NCBI RefSeq assembly: GCF_024171785.1
Contig: NZ_JAMTCK010000009.1
Location: 310,001-374,000 of the forward strand
Length of the DNA stretch: 64,000 bases
Direction of reading: 5' to 3'
Source of the DNA: Goodfellowiella coeruleoviolacea
GTDB lineage: Bacteria; Actinomycetota; Actinomycetes; Mycobacteriales; Pseudonocardiaceae
The position numbers and the translations under genes were made by a program. This document shows, in pieces, positions 31,316 through 39,898 of this stretch; position 1 is the first letter of the stretch, and each line of letters starts with the position of its first letter. The notes beneath the pieces were generated by a model. The model searched no databases. It was not told where the DNA came from and saw only the letters and a program-made list of their open reading frames with translations.

Positions 31316-32131
31316 TCAGCCCTTGAGGGCGCCCGAGGAGAAGCCGCGCACGTAGTACCGCTGCAACACGAGGAACACCGCCACGCACGGCAGCGCCGAG
31401 GCGACCACACCCGCCTGCAGCGCGCCGAAGTCGACCGAGCCGAGGCTGCCGGACTGGAGGTTGAACAGCGCGAGGGGCAGGGTGAACTTCGCGCCGTCGG
31501 TGAGGAAGATCAGGGGAGCCACGAACTCGTTCCAGGCCGCCAGGAACGAGAACAGCGCCACGGTGACGATCCCGGGCAGCACGCCGCGCAGCAGCACCCG
31601 GCGCAGCGCGCCGCCGACCGTGCAGCCGTCGACGAGCGCCGCCTCCTCCAGTTCCACCGGCAGCGCGGCAAAGGAGTTGCGCATCATGAACAGCCCGAAC
31701 GGCAGTTGCAGCACGGCGAGCACCAGCCCGAGGCCGACCAGCGAGTTCTGCAGGCCGAGCCAGCCCAGCAGGATGTACAGCGGCACCAGGATCGTGGTGT
31801 ACGGGACCATCAGGATGGCCAGGGTGACCAGGAACAGCAGGTTGCGCCCGGGAAAGGGGAGCCGGGCCACGGCATACCCGCCGAGCGTGGTCGTCACCAC
31901 GGTGACGGTGACCGCGACGAGGGCGACCACGGCGGTGTTGACCAGGTAGCTGCCCAGCCCGCTGCCGTACTCGGCCAGCCGCTGGTAGTTGGCCACACCC
32001 CAGCCCCGGCCGTCCGCCGCGGCCTGGCGGCCGGTCAGCGACGAGTAGAGCGTCCACAGCAGCGGCAGCAGGAACAGCACGGCCAGCGCCGCACTGGTGA
32101 CGTGCAAACCGGTGGTGCGCACCCGGGACAC
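31316..32131 (-). CDS. Sugar ABC transporter permease, MalG type
   Basis: The 271-residue protein has six hydrophobic spans and the EAA loop EEAALVDGCTVGGALRRVLLRGVLPGI that docks the ATPase. Family: CUT1 carbohydrate importers. It lies 4 bases after the MalF-type permease and 14 bases before the GH127 gene. No ATPase gene is in the operon, so a shared MsiK/MsmX-type ATPase encoded elsewhere is expected. Confidence 0.93.
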   Translation of the reverse strand: MSRVRTTGLHVTSAALAVLFLLPLLWTLYSSLTGRQAAADGRGWGVANYQRLAEYGSGLGSYLVNTAVVALVAVTVTVVTTTLGGYAVARLPFPGRNLLFLVTLAILMVPYTTILVPLYILLGWLGLQNSLVGLGLVLAVLQLPFGLFMMRNSFAALPVELEEAALVDGCTVGGALRRVLLRGVLPGIVTVALFSFLAAWNEFVAPLIFLTDGAKFTLPLALFNLQSGSLGSVDFGALQAGVVASALPCVAVFLVLQRYYVRGFSSGALKG

Positions 32132-32135
32132 GGCG

Positions 32136-33062
32136 TCACCGCCCTTCGCGGCGCAGCAGCCGCAGTTGCGCGACGTTGAGCACGATCAGCACGGCGAGCG
32201 TGGCCACCGAGACCGCGGCGGCCCGGCCCAGGTCCTGCGACAGGAACGCCTCGCGGTAGATGTCGATGACCACGGTGGCCGTGTCGTGCCGGCCGCCGGT
32301 GAGGATGAAGAACTGGTCGAACGCCAGCAGCGAGCCGGTCAGCGACAGCACCGCGGCCAGCGCGAGCGTCGGCCGCAGCAGCGGCAGCGTGACCCGCCAC
32401 AGGATCTGCCACCTGCTGGCGCCGTCCACCCGCGCGGCCTCGTGCAGCACCGGGTCGATCGAGTGCAGCCCGGTCATCAGGATGAGCATGTAGAACCCGG
32501 CGAACCGCCAGGTGATCATGCCCGTGGTCGAGCCGAGCGCGCTGTCGGTGGAGCCGAGCCAGTCCACCTGGCCGAGGCCGAACGCCCGCACGACCTGGTT
32601 GAGCGGGGAGTCCTCGGTGTTGAACAACCCGTAGAACAGCAGACTGGTTGCGGCCAGCCCGACCGCGCTGGGCAGGAAGAAGATCGTGCGGAAGATCCCC
32701 ACCCCGGGCCGGTTCCGCTGCACGAGCAGGGCCAGGCCGAAGGCGACCAGGCCGAGCACGACGGTGGTGACCGCGGTGTAGCGCAGGGTGAACCAGACAG
32801 CCCGCAGGAACAGCGGATCGCGCAGGGCCTGGTAGTTGGCCACCCCGTTGGGCGCGGACGCGCCCAGCAGCGGCCAGTGGTTGACCGACATCCACACCAT
32901 CAGCCCGAGCGGGATGACGAACAGCACGGCCACCAGCACCGCCATCGGGGCCGCGTACAGCAGCCCCAGTCGGCGCCGCTGCCGGCGCAGCGAGTGGCGG
33001 CGGCGCGGGGCCGGCGCCGGCGTGGTCGGCGGCGACAGCGCGGGGGGCGACGGGGACACCAC
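32136..33062 (-). CDS. Sugar ABC transporter permease, MalF type
   Basis: The 308-residue product has a basic Pro-rich N-terminus, six transmembrane spans and the EAA-like loop HEAARVDGASRWQILWRVTLPLLRP. It is the first permease of the CUT1 pair, starting with GTG 3 bases after the binding-protein stop. Confidence 0.93.
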   Translation of the reverse strand: MVSPSPPALSPPTTPAPAPRRRHSLRRQRRRLGLLYAAPMAVLVAVLFVIPLGLMVWMSVNHWPLLGASAPNGVANYQALRDPLFLRAVWFTLRYTAVTTVVLGLVAFGLALLVQRNRPGVGIFRTIFFLPSAVGLAATSLLFYGLFNTEDSPLNQVVRAFGLGQVDWLGSTDSALGSTTGMITWRFAGFYMLILMTGLHSIDPVLHEAARVDGASRWQILWRVTLPLLRPTLALAAVLSLTGSLLAFDQFFILTGGRHDTATVVIDIYREAFLSQDLGRAAAVSVATLAVLIVLNVAQLRLLRREGR

Positions 33063-33065
33063 GCC

Positions 33066-34376
33066 TCAGCCTCCACTGGCCAGCGACTCGGTGATGGCCG
33101 GGTTGTGCTGGTGCAGCACCGAGGACACCTCGCCGGTGCCGAACACCGCGTCGATCACGGCCGCGGTCCACGGACCGTTGGTGTCGTTGAACGTTCTGCC
33201 GAAGTTGACCGAGATGGGCGTCTGTCCCTGGCCGACCAGCCGGTTGAACACGCCCAGCCGGGGGTCCTGTGTGGCGTGCGGGTTGTCGGCCAAATCGGAG
33301 CGGACCGTGATGTTCTTGCTCCGCGCCACCACGTCCACCTGTGCCTGGTCGGACAGCGTCCAGGAGATGAAGTCCCACGCCGCGGCCGCGTGCTGGCTGT
33401 TGGCGCTGATGCCGAGCACGTCACCACCGACGAACGAGGAGCCGCCGCCGGTCAGCCCGGGGATCGGTGCCACCCCGATCCGCAGGTCCGGTCCCTCCCG
33501 CATGCCCTGCAGCGCGGTGGCCCCCATCGGCTGGATGCCGACCTTGCCCTCGCTGAACAGCTGTGTCCACGTGGGACCGGACTCGTTCTTGGCGGACGCG
33601 GGCACCACGCCCTCGGCGTAGAGCTGGCGCTGCATCGCGTACACCCTGGCCGCGGCCGGGTTGTCCATCGTGGCCGCGGTGCCCTGCTCGTTGAGCACGG
33701 TGCCGCCGGAGGCCCAGATCATCGGCCAGGTGGTGAACAGCTGGCAGCCGGGGCAGGCGCCACCGAAGAAGTAGCCGCTGACGCCCCCGCCCAGTGCCTG
33801 CACCCGCCTGGCGTCGGCGACCAGTTCGTCCAGAGTGGACGGTGGCTTGTCCGGGTCGAGTCCGGCGCGGGCGAACAGCACCTTGTTGTAGAAGACCGCG
33901 GACAGGTCGATGTCGTGCGGGACCGCGTAGTTCTTGCCGTCGTGGGTGGCCGCCTTCATGTGCGCGGGCGCCAGGGACTGCCGGAACGGCAGCTGGTTCA
34001 CCCGCGCGGTGATGTCCAGGTACACGCCCTTGGCCGCGTAGTTGGGCGCGTACACCACGTCGGCGGCGAGCACGTCCGGCAGCTGGCGGGCGCCCGCGGC
34101 CGTGCCGACCTTCTGCTGGTAGGAGTCGGCCGGGAACACGGTCAGCTCCACCTTGTTGCGGTGGCTGGCGTTGTAGGCGTCCACCAGCGTCTGGCTGAAC
34201 GTGGCCGTCGGTGATCTGGTCCACATGGTGATCGTGGTTGCGTCGTCCACCGCCCCGGTGTCGTCGGCCGAGGACGTCGCCGGGCCGCGCTGGCAGGCGA
34301 CGAGGGCCAGCGCGCTGACCACGCCGACGAGTGCGGCGAGCCCCCGCCGGGCGCCGGGTCGGGTGTGCGAACTCAT
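33066..34376 (-). CDS. Sugar-binding lipoprotein of ABC transporter
   Basis: The signal peptide ends in the lipobox ALVAC (LAALVGVVSALALVACQ), so the protein is anchored outside the membrane by lipidation. The mature part follows the SBP_bac_1 fold: ITMWTRSPTATFSQTLVDAYN, YAVPHDIDLSAVFYNKVLFARAGLDPDKPPSTLDELVADARRV, and FISWTLSDQAQ near the end. The ATG at 34376 follows TAGGAGACACG. First gene of the GH127 operon; the ligand is probably an arabinose-containing oligosaccharide, inferred from the hydrolase. Confidence 0.93.
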   Translation of the reverse strand: MSSHTRPGARRGLAALVGVVSALALVACQRGPATSSADDTGAVDDATTITMWTRSPTATFSQTLVDAYNASHRNKVELTVFPADSYQQKVGTAAGARQLPDVLAADVVYAPNYAAKGVYLDITARVNQLPFRQSLAPAHMKAATHDGKNYAVPHDIDLSAVFYNKVLFARAGLDPDKPPSTLDELVADARRVQALGGGVSGYFFGGACPGCQLFTTWPMIWASGGTVLNEQGTAATMDNPAAARVYAMQRQLYAEGVVPASAKNESGPTWTQLFSEGKVGIQPMGATALQGMREGPDLRIGVAPIPGLTGGGSSFVGGDVLGISANSQHAAAAWDFISWTLSDQAQVDVVARSKNITVRSDLADNPHATQDPRLGVFNRLVGQGQTPISVNFGRTFNDTNGPWTAAVIDAVFGTGEVSSVLHQHNPAITESLASGG

Positions 34377-34469
34377 CGTGTCTCCTAACGGAAAGCCGCT
34401 GGTGGCTGCGGGCTGCGCGGAGGCGATGTCGGGGGCGATCTCGGGTGATCTTGGGAGCGGAGAAAGTCA

Positions 34470-34483
34470 GGAAACCGTTTTCC
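34470..34483. promoter_or_regulatory. LacI-type operator in divergent region
   Basis: GGAAACCGTTTTCC is a near-perfect palindrome with a central CG, typical of LacI/GalR operators, lying 94 bases before the binding-protein gene and 95 before the LacI gene, where it could control both. Confidence 0.7.
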
Positions 34484-34577
34484 GAACACGCTAGGTGCGG
34501 GTCACGGTACTGTCAAGTGCCTGGTACGACCTGCTCATTCCGGCGATCGGGGCAGTGCGCCCGAGTACTGTGGGCAC

Positions 34578-35657
34578 ATGCCTGGAAGGAAAGCCGCGGA
34601 AAGACCCGGAAACACCGGCCGGCCGGTGACGATCAACGACGTTGCCCAGCTCGCCGGTGTCTCGGTCGGCACCGTGTCCAAAGCGCTCAACGGCCGGGGC
34701 TCGCTGCGCGCGGAAACCAGGCACCGGGTGCTGTCCGCCGCCGAGCAGCTCGGCTTCCAGCCGAACCGGGCCGCGGTGGCGCTGAACTCCGGCCGGACCT
34801 ACACCGTCGGCATGATCACCACCGACACCATCGGCCGGTTCAGCATCCCGCTGATGATGGGCGCCGAGGACGCGCTGGGCGCGGGTGAGATGTCGGTGTT
34901 CCTGTGCGACGCGCGCGACGACCCCATCCGCGAGCAGTACTACCTGCGCACGCTGCTCAGCCGCCGGGTCGACGGCATCATCGTCACCGGCCGCCGCACC
35001 CAGGCCCGCCCACCGATCGGCACCGGCCTGCCCATCCCGGTGGTGTACGCGTTCATCAGCTCCACCGACCCCCGGGACTGCTCGGTGGTGCCGGACGAGG
35101 CGGGCGGCGCGCACAAGGCCGTTGACCACCTGCTGGCCGTTGGCCGCCGCCGGATCGCCCACATCACCGGCCCGGAGCACCACCACTCGGCGACCGTGCG
35201 CGCCACCGCGGCCACCGACCGGCTCGCCGAGGCCGGCCTGCGGCTGGCCGGCGCCCCGCTGTTCGGCGAGTGGAGCGAGGCCTGGGGCCGGCAGGCGGCG
35301 CAGCTCCTGCTGGGCGCCAACGCCGAGGTCGACGCGGTGTTCTGCGGCAGCGACCAGATCGCCCGCGGTGTGGCCGACGCGCTGCGCGCCGCCGGCCGGC
35401 GCGTCCCCGACGACGTGGCCCTGGTCGGCTTCGACAACTGGGACGTGATGGCCCTGGGCTGCCAGCCCCCGCTCACCAGCGTGGACATGGAACTGGAGAA
35501 GCTCGGCCGCACCGCCGCCGACCTGCTGCTGGCCGCGATCAACGGCGAGGCGTCGCCGGGCCGGCACACCCACCCGTGCCGGCTGGTCATCCGCGACTCC
35601 ACGGCCGCCTCCAGCACCCCGGCACCCGCGCTCGACAGCGCTCCGGGCGGGAGCTGA
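34578..35657 (+). CDS. LacI-family transcriptional repressor
   Basis: The HTH VTINDVAQLAGVSVGTVSKALNGRGSLRAETRHRVLSAAEQLGFQPNRAA includes the hinge helix typical of LacI regulators. The remaining 300 residues are the periplasmic-binding-like sensor domain (VDAVFCGSDQIARGVADALRAAGRRVPDDVALVGFDNWD). Length 359. It is divergent from the arabinoside transport operon, which it most likely represses until sugar is present. Confidence 0.95.
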   Translation: MPGRKAAERPGNTGRPVTINDVAQLAGVSVGTVSKALNGRGSLRAETRHRVLSAAEQLGFQPNRAAVALNSGRTYTVGMITTDTIGRFSIPLMMGAEDALGAGEMSVFLCDARDDPIREQYYLRTLLSRRVDGIIVTGRRTQARPPIGTGLPIPVVYAFISSTDPRDCSVVPDEAGGAHKAVDHLLAVGRRRIAHITGPEHHHSATVRATAATDRLAEAGLRLAGAPLFGEWSEAWGRQAAQLLLGANAEVDAVFCGSDQIARGVADALRAAGRRVPDDVALVGFDNWDVMALGCQPPLTSVDMELEKLGRTAADLLLAAINGEASPGRHTHPCRLVIRDSTAASSTPAPALDSAPGGS

Positions 35658-35765
35658 CCGGCCTGCCGTACCCGGGGCCCGCCGGGCACGGCCGACTCCG
35701 CGCGAGGGCCCGTGTCCCGCCCAACGCCACGCGGTCGACCAGGGACGGACTGTTAGTCTCCGCCC

Positions 35766-37217
35766 ATGCGTCGGGGAGATTTCTTGCGCTGGCTCGGTTT
35801 CTCCGGGGCACTCCTGCTCACGGTGGCGACCCTGCTGAACGCGGCGGCCACGCCGCGCTGGCTGACCACCGTCCCCGCGGTCGTGCTCGCCGCGGCCGTC
35901 GCCGGGATGGGCACGGTGGTGCTGGCCTGGGTCCTGCTCGGCAGGCTGGTCGTCACGGGCGGCGACGCGGCCCCAGGGCCCCGCGCTCTCAAGTGGACGG
36001 TCCTGTTGTGGGCCGGTCCACTGCTCGCCGCGCCACCGTTGTTCAGCCGTGACGTCGAGAGCTACCTGGCGCAGGGCGCGATCGCCGCCCGGGGCCTTGA
36101 TCCCTACGTTCTCGGGCCGCGCCAGGGCCTCGGCCCGGCGGACGAACTCACCCGGAACATGAGCGGGTACTGGCTGGACACGCCCTCGCCCTACGGGCCG
36201 CTGTTCACCGCGGTCCAGCGGCTGATCGCACAGGTCACCGGCGAGCAGCAGCTCACCGGTCTGCTGCTGTACCGGCTGGTCGCCCTCGTCGGGGTGGCAC
36301 TGGTGCTGTGGGCGGTGCCCCGGCTGGCGGCCAGGGCGGGCGTCCCGGCGAACGCGGCGCTGTGGCTCGGTGTCGCGAACCCGTTGCTGCTGTGGCACTT
36401 CGTGGCCGGTGTGCACAACGACGCGCTGATGCTCGGGCTCATGCTCGCCGGCACCGTGCTCGCACTGTCCGCAGTGGACGAACGGGTCCAGTGGTGGCGG
36501 CTGTCGGCAGGTGTGCTGCTCATCGCGCTCGCCGCGGACGTCAAGCTGCCGGCCGTGGTGGCCCTGGCGGTCGTCGGCACCGCGCTCGCCCGGCGGCTGG
36601 GCGGCACGCTGTGGCACCTCGCGCTCACCGGCACGGCGATGCTCGCCTCGGTCGCGGTCGTCTCCGCGGTGGTCTCGCTGGCCACCGGCCTCGGGTTCGG
36701 CTGGCTCACCACGCTGGGCACGTCCGGCCAGGTGAACAGCTGGATGGCCCCGACCAACTGGTTCGGCTTCCTCACCGGCGGGATCGGGTCGCTGTTCGGC
36801 CTGCGGATCACCCAGACGATGATCGGCGTCGGCCAACTCGTCGGCTACGCGCTGATCGCGTGCGGCGCCGTCGTGGTGGTCCACCGCCAGCTCCGCGGCT
36901 CACTCGGTGAGCTGCCGGCACTCGGCCTGCTGCTCGCCGTTGTCGTGGCGTTCGGCCCGGCCGTGCAGCCGTGGTACCTGCTGTGGGCCGCGGTTCCCCT
37001 GGCCACCTGCCTGCCGGCCGGCCGCGCCCGCACCACCCTGGCCGCGCTCGTCGCACTGTTCGCCGTGCTGCTGCCCCCGCTGGGCGGGAACTTCAGCGGC
37101 AAGGTCGGCCAGCTGGTGGCCGGCTACCTCGGCGGCGCACTGGTGGTGGCGGCGCTCGCGTTCCTCGCCCGGCGCGGCGCACCCGAGCGGACCCACACCG
37201 CCAGCGCCCGGAGGTAG
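35766..37217 (+). CDS. mptB: MptB-type alpha-1,6-mannosyltransferase
   Basis: The 483-residue protein has about 12 hydrophobic spans, with GT-C features: SRDVESYLAQGAIAARGLDPYVLGP in the first periplasmic loop carries the acidic DxE-like catalytic site, and WHFVAGVHNDALMLGLMLAG has the conserved HND motif. It matches polyprenol-phosphomannose-dependent mannosyltransferases MptA/MptB, which build the mannan core of lipoglycans in actinobacteria. It is transcribed alone, after the LacI gene. Confidence 0.85.
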   Translation: MRRGDFLRWLGFSGALLLTVATLLNAAATPRWLTTVPAVVLAAAVAGMGTVVLAWVLLGRLVVTGGDAAPGPRALKWTVLLWAGPLLAAPPLFSRDVESYLAQGAIAARGLDPYVLGPRQGLGPADELTRNMSGYWLDTPSPYGPLFTAVQRLIAQVTGEQQLTGLLLYRLVALVGVALVLWAVPRLAARAGVPANAALWLGVANPLLLWHFVAGVHNDALMLGLMLAGTVLALSAVDERVQWWRLSAGVLLIALAADVKLPAVVALAVVGTALARRLGGTLWHLALTGTAMLASVAVVSAVVSLATGLGFGWLTTLGTSGQVNSWMAPTNWFGFLTGGIGSLFGLRITQTMIGVGQLVGYALIACGAVVVVHRQLRGSLGELPALGLLLAVVVAFGPAVQPWYLLWAAVPLATCLPAGRARTTLAALVALFAVLLPPLGGNFSGKVGQLVAGYLGGALVVAALAFLARRGAPERTHTASARR

Positions 37218-37226
37218 GCCGCCGCC

Positions 37227-37994
37227 CTAGGCGTGGGCCGCCAGGGCGCGGGTCAGCTGGTGGGCCTCCTTGAGCAGCAGGGCGCCCAGCTCCGGGCGGC
37301 GGTGGTCGCGGAAGCGCGACTCCACCCCGGTGAGGGTCAGTGCCCAGGCGGGCGCGCCGGCCCGGTCGAAGACCGCCGCGGCCATGCCCCAGCTGCCCTC
37401 GACGACCAGGCCGGGGTTCACGGCGTAGCCGAGTTCGCGGGTGCGGGCGATCCGCTCCCGCACGGCGTCCGGCCGGTGCGCCGGGCCGTAGCGCGCGGTG
37501 AGATCGACCCGGCGCAGGTAGTCGTCGATCTCCGGGTCGGGCAGCAGGGCGAGCACGACCAGGCCGGCCGAGACCACACCGAGCGGGAACCGGGCCCCCT
37601 CGTGCAGCACGAACGACCGGATCGGGAAGTCGCCGTCCTCGCGCAGCAGGCACACGGTCTCCTCGCCGCGGCGGGCGGAGAAGAACGCGCTCTCCCCGGT
37701 CGCCGCCGCCAGCCTGCGCACGCTGGCGCGCGCGTGCTGGGTGACGTCGTAGCGCTGGGCGGCGACCTCGCCCAGCAGGTACAGCTCCGGGCCGAGGTAC
37801 CACGCGCCGCCGCGCTGGTCGCGGTCCACGTAGCCCTCGGCCGCGAGCGCGGTGAGCAGCCGGTGCGCGGTCGGTCGGGCCAGCCCGGTGGACCGCGCGA
37901 GCTGCGAGGTGGACGCGCCGGTGTCGGGGAAGCGGGACAGGGCCCGCAGCAGCGCGGCGATCCGGCCGGCCACGTGCTCGGGAGGAGAGGTCAC
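37227..37994 (-). CDS. IclR-family transcriptional regulator
   Basis: The winged helix (IAALLRALSRFPDTGASTSQLARSTGLARPTAHRLLTALAAEGYV) and the effector domain (ESAFFSARRGEETVCLLREDGDFPIRSFVLHEGARFPLGVVSAGLVVLA) are typical of IclR proteins, 255 residues. Divergent from the CoA-transferase genes, which it probably controls through the dyad at 38017-38043. Relatives (PcaR-type) regulate aromatic degradation through the 3-oxoadipate pathway. Confidence 0.93.
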   Translation of the reverse strand: MTSPPEHVAGRIAALLRALSRFPDTGASTSQLARSTGLARPTAHRLLTALAAEGYVDRDQRGGAWYLGPELYLLGEVAAQRYDVTQHARASVRRLAAATGESAFFSARRGEETVCLLREDGDFPIRSFVLHEGARFPLGVVSAGLVVLALLPDPEIDDYLRRVDLTARYGPAHRPDAVRERIARTRELGYAVNPGLVVEGSWGMAAAVFDRAGAPAWALTLTGVESRFRDHRRPELGALLLKEAHQLTRALAAHA

Positions 37995-38016
37995 CCAACG
38001 AGCATATGTCCACTCA

Positions 38017-38043
38017 GTGAACGCCTCGCCCCGGGTTGTTCAC
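38017..38043. promoter_or_regulatory. Dyad between IclR gene and CoA-transferase genes
   Basis: GTGAAC at 38017-38022 and GTTCAC at 38038-38043 form a perfect 6-bp inverted repeat with a 15-bp spacer in the divergent region. Confidence 0.5.
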
Positions 38044-38148
38044 CACGCGAGAGCTTTGCGCTCCAGGGAGGTTCGCGGCTTGACCGGTACCAGGCCCGAC
38101 CGTTGAATTCCCGCAGTGCTCATTGGTTGAACGGCAGGAGAAGAGCCT

Positions 38149-38853
38149 GTGGTCAGGATGTTCAGCAGTGCCGCTGACGCGCTCCGGGACGTGCTCACCG
38201 ACGGGATCACCATCGCGGTGGGCGGTTTCGGCCTCAGCGGCAACCCGAACGACCTCATCGAGGCCGTGCGGGACTCCGGGGTGCGTGATCTGACGATCGT
38301 GTCGAACAACATGGGCGTCGACGGCAAGGGCCTGGGGCTGCTCCTGGAGAACCGCCAGGTGCGCAGGGTGGTGGCCTCCTACGTGGGGGAGAACAAGCTG
38401 TTCGCCCAGCAGTACCTGGACGGCGAACTGGACGTGGAGTTCGTGCCGCAGGGCACCCTCGCCGAGCGGATGCGCGCCGGCGGATCCGGGATTCCCGCCT
38501 TCTACACCCGGACCGGGGTGGGCACGCCGGTGGCCGAGGGCAAGCCGCACGCCGAGTTCGACGGGGTGACCCACGTGCTGGAGCGCGGCATCGTCGCCGA
38601 CCTGTCGCTGGTGCACGCGCACACCGCCGACCGCGCCGGCAACCTGACCTACCGCTACGCCGCGCGCAACTTCAACCCGCTGGTGGCGATGTGCGGCCGG
38701 GTCAGCGTCGCCGAGGCGGAGGTCGTGCTCGACGGGTTCATCGATCCGGACCACGTCGTCACCCCCGGCGTGTTCGTCAACCGGCTGACCGCGGCGCGGG
38801 AGCGGGTCAAGGAGATCGAGCAGCGCACCGTGCGATCCACAGTGGAGGTGTGA
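38149..38853 (+). CDS. scoA: 3-oxoacid CoA-transferase subunit A
   Basis: The 234-residue product shows the type I CoA-transferase alpha signature [21 protein letters not shown] and downstream [19 protein letters not shown]. It pairs with subunit B two bases later. The enzyme moves CoA from succinyl-CoA to a 3-oxoacid such as acetoacetate or 3-oxoadipate. Start GTG 38149 with AGGAG; ATG 38158 is an alternative. Confidence 0.93.
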   Translation: MVRMFSSAADALRDVLTDGITIAVGGFGLSGNPNDLIEAVRDSGVRDLTIVSNNMGVDGKGLGLLLENRQVRRVVASYVGENKLFAQQYLDGELDVEFVPQGTLAERMRAGGSGIPAFYTRTGVGTPVAEGKPHAEFDGVTHVLERGIVADLSLVHAHTADRAGNLTYRYAARNFNPLVAMCGRVSVAEAEVVLDGFIDPDHVVTPGVFVNRLTAARERVKEIEQRTVRSTVEV

Positions 38854-38855
38854 TC

Positions 38856-39506
38856 ATGGCGTGGACACGGGACGAGATGGCCGCCATCGCCGCGCGCGAG
38901 CTGCGCGACGGTGACTACGTCAACCTGGGCATCGGCATTCCCACCCTGGTCGCCAACCACGTGCCGGCCGGGGTCGAGGTCACCCTGCAGAGCGAGAACG
39001 GCATCCTCGGGCTGGGTCCGTTCCCGCTCGCGGGCGAGGAGGACGCGGACCTGATCAACGCGGGCAAGCAGACCGTCACCGTCAACCCGGGCGGGAGCTT
39101 CTTCGACTCGGCCACCTCCTTCGCCATGATCCGCGGCGGGCACATCGACATCGCGATCCTGGGCGCGCTCCAGGTCGGCGCCAACGGGGACCTGGCCAAC
39201 TGGACGGTGCCCGGTGCGCTCGTCAAGGGCATGGGCGGGGCGATGGACCTAGTGGCGGGCACCAGGCGCGTCGTGGTCCTCACCGACCACCTCACCAAGG
39301 ACGGCAGCCCCAAGATCGTGCGGCGGTGCACCCTGCCGCTGACCGGGGCGCGCGTGGTGCACCGGATCATCACCGACCTCGCCGTCCTCGACGTCACACC
39401 GGACGGGCTGCGCCTGGTCGACACCGCGCCCGGCGTGTCGCCGAGCGAGGTCCAGGACAGGACGGCCGCGCCGATCGCGGTGTCCGGGGTGCCCGGCCGG
39501 AGCTGA
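38856..39506 (+). CDS. scoB: 3-oxoacid CoA-transferase subunit B
   Basis: ATG 38856 follows GGAGGTGTGATC. The 216-residue product has the catalytic glutamate motif [12 protein letters not shown] (Glu forms the CoA thioester) and [29 protein letters not shown], standard for the beta subunit. Together with subunit A it feeds ketone-body or protocatechuate-derived acids into central metabolism. Confidence 0.93.
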   Translation: MAWTRDEMAAIAARELRDGDYVNLGIGIPTLVANHVPAGVEVTLQSENGILGLGPFPLAGEEDADLINAGKQTVTVNPGGSFFDSATSFAMIRGGHIDIAILGALQVGANGDLANWTVPGALVKGMGGAMDLVAGTRRVVVLTDHLTKDGSPKIVRRCTLPLTGARVVHRIITDLAVLDVTPDGLRLVDTAPGVSPSEVQDRTAAPIAVSGVPGRS

Positions 39507-39576
39507 CCGGGTGGCGCCGGCCACAGTGGACACGGCTGGCGCGACCCGAGGGGGACGAGAGGCAGATCACCCGACC

Positions 39577-39625
39577 GTCAAGGTCGCGTAAGGGACCCGA
39601 GCGGGGGAGTCAAGGCCACGTCAGG
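39577..39625 (+). promoter_or_regulatory. Direct repeats upstream of kdp, candidate KdpE sites
   Basis: Two 17-base copies, GTCAAGGTCGCGTAAGG at 39577-39593 and GTCAAGGCCACGTCAGG at 39609-39625, agree at 14 positions and start 32 bases apart, three helical turns. Each copy contains two half-sites about 10 bases apart. OmpR-family regulators such as KdpE bind tandem direct repeats of this kind. Confidence 0.6.
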
Positions 39626-39716
39626 CTCGACTCCGACCTCTTCTTGCTGATGCAACCTTTCCGCGTCACGGGCCGTCGCCGGATGGCGGCCCGGTAGTTC
39701 GGAAGGGAGCACGCTC

Positions 39717-39800
39717 ATGGCCGATCTGGCCTACGCGGTGCTGCTGATCGGTGTCTTCGTGCTGCTGGCGCTGGGCGTGCGCGGTCTGGAGAAGCTGTGA
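39717..39800 (+). CDS. 27-residue membrane peptide before kdpF
   Basis: ATG 39717 follows GGAAGGGAGC. The peptide (MADLAYAVLLIGVFVLLALG then VRGLEKL) is a single hydrophobic helix with a basic end. Its stop overlaps the kdpF start (GTGA). It resembles KdpF in size and character and could be a second small Kdp subunit. Confidence 0.65.
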   Translation: MADLAYAVLLIGVFVLLALGVRGLEKL

Positions 39801-39898
39801 GTGGCACGGGTGTGCTGGCGAACGCCGTGGGTGGCGTGCTCGCCCTGCTGTTGATCGGGTACCTGTTCGTCGCGCTGATCAGGCCGGAGAAGTTCTGA
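39797..39898 (+). CDS. kdpF: KdpF, small subunit of potassium-transporting ATPase
   Basis: The 33-residue product is a single transmembrane helix (NAVGGVLALLLIGYLFVALIRPEKF) with the conserved ending ALIRPEKF of KdpF, which stabilises the KdpABC complex. GTG start overlaps the previous stop; its own stop overlaps the kdpA ATG. Confidence 0.9.
   Translation: MSGTGVLANAVGGVLALLLIGYLFVALIRPEKF

Noticed and set aside
39577-39640. c-di-AMP (ydaO) riboswitch before kdp
   Set aside because: GAGCGGGGGA resembles part of that motif, but the other conserved blocks are not evident; the direct repeats explain the region better. A covariance-model search would settle it.
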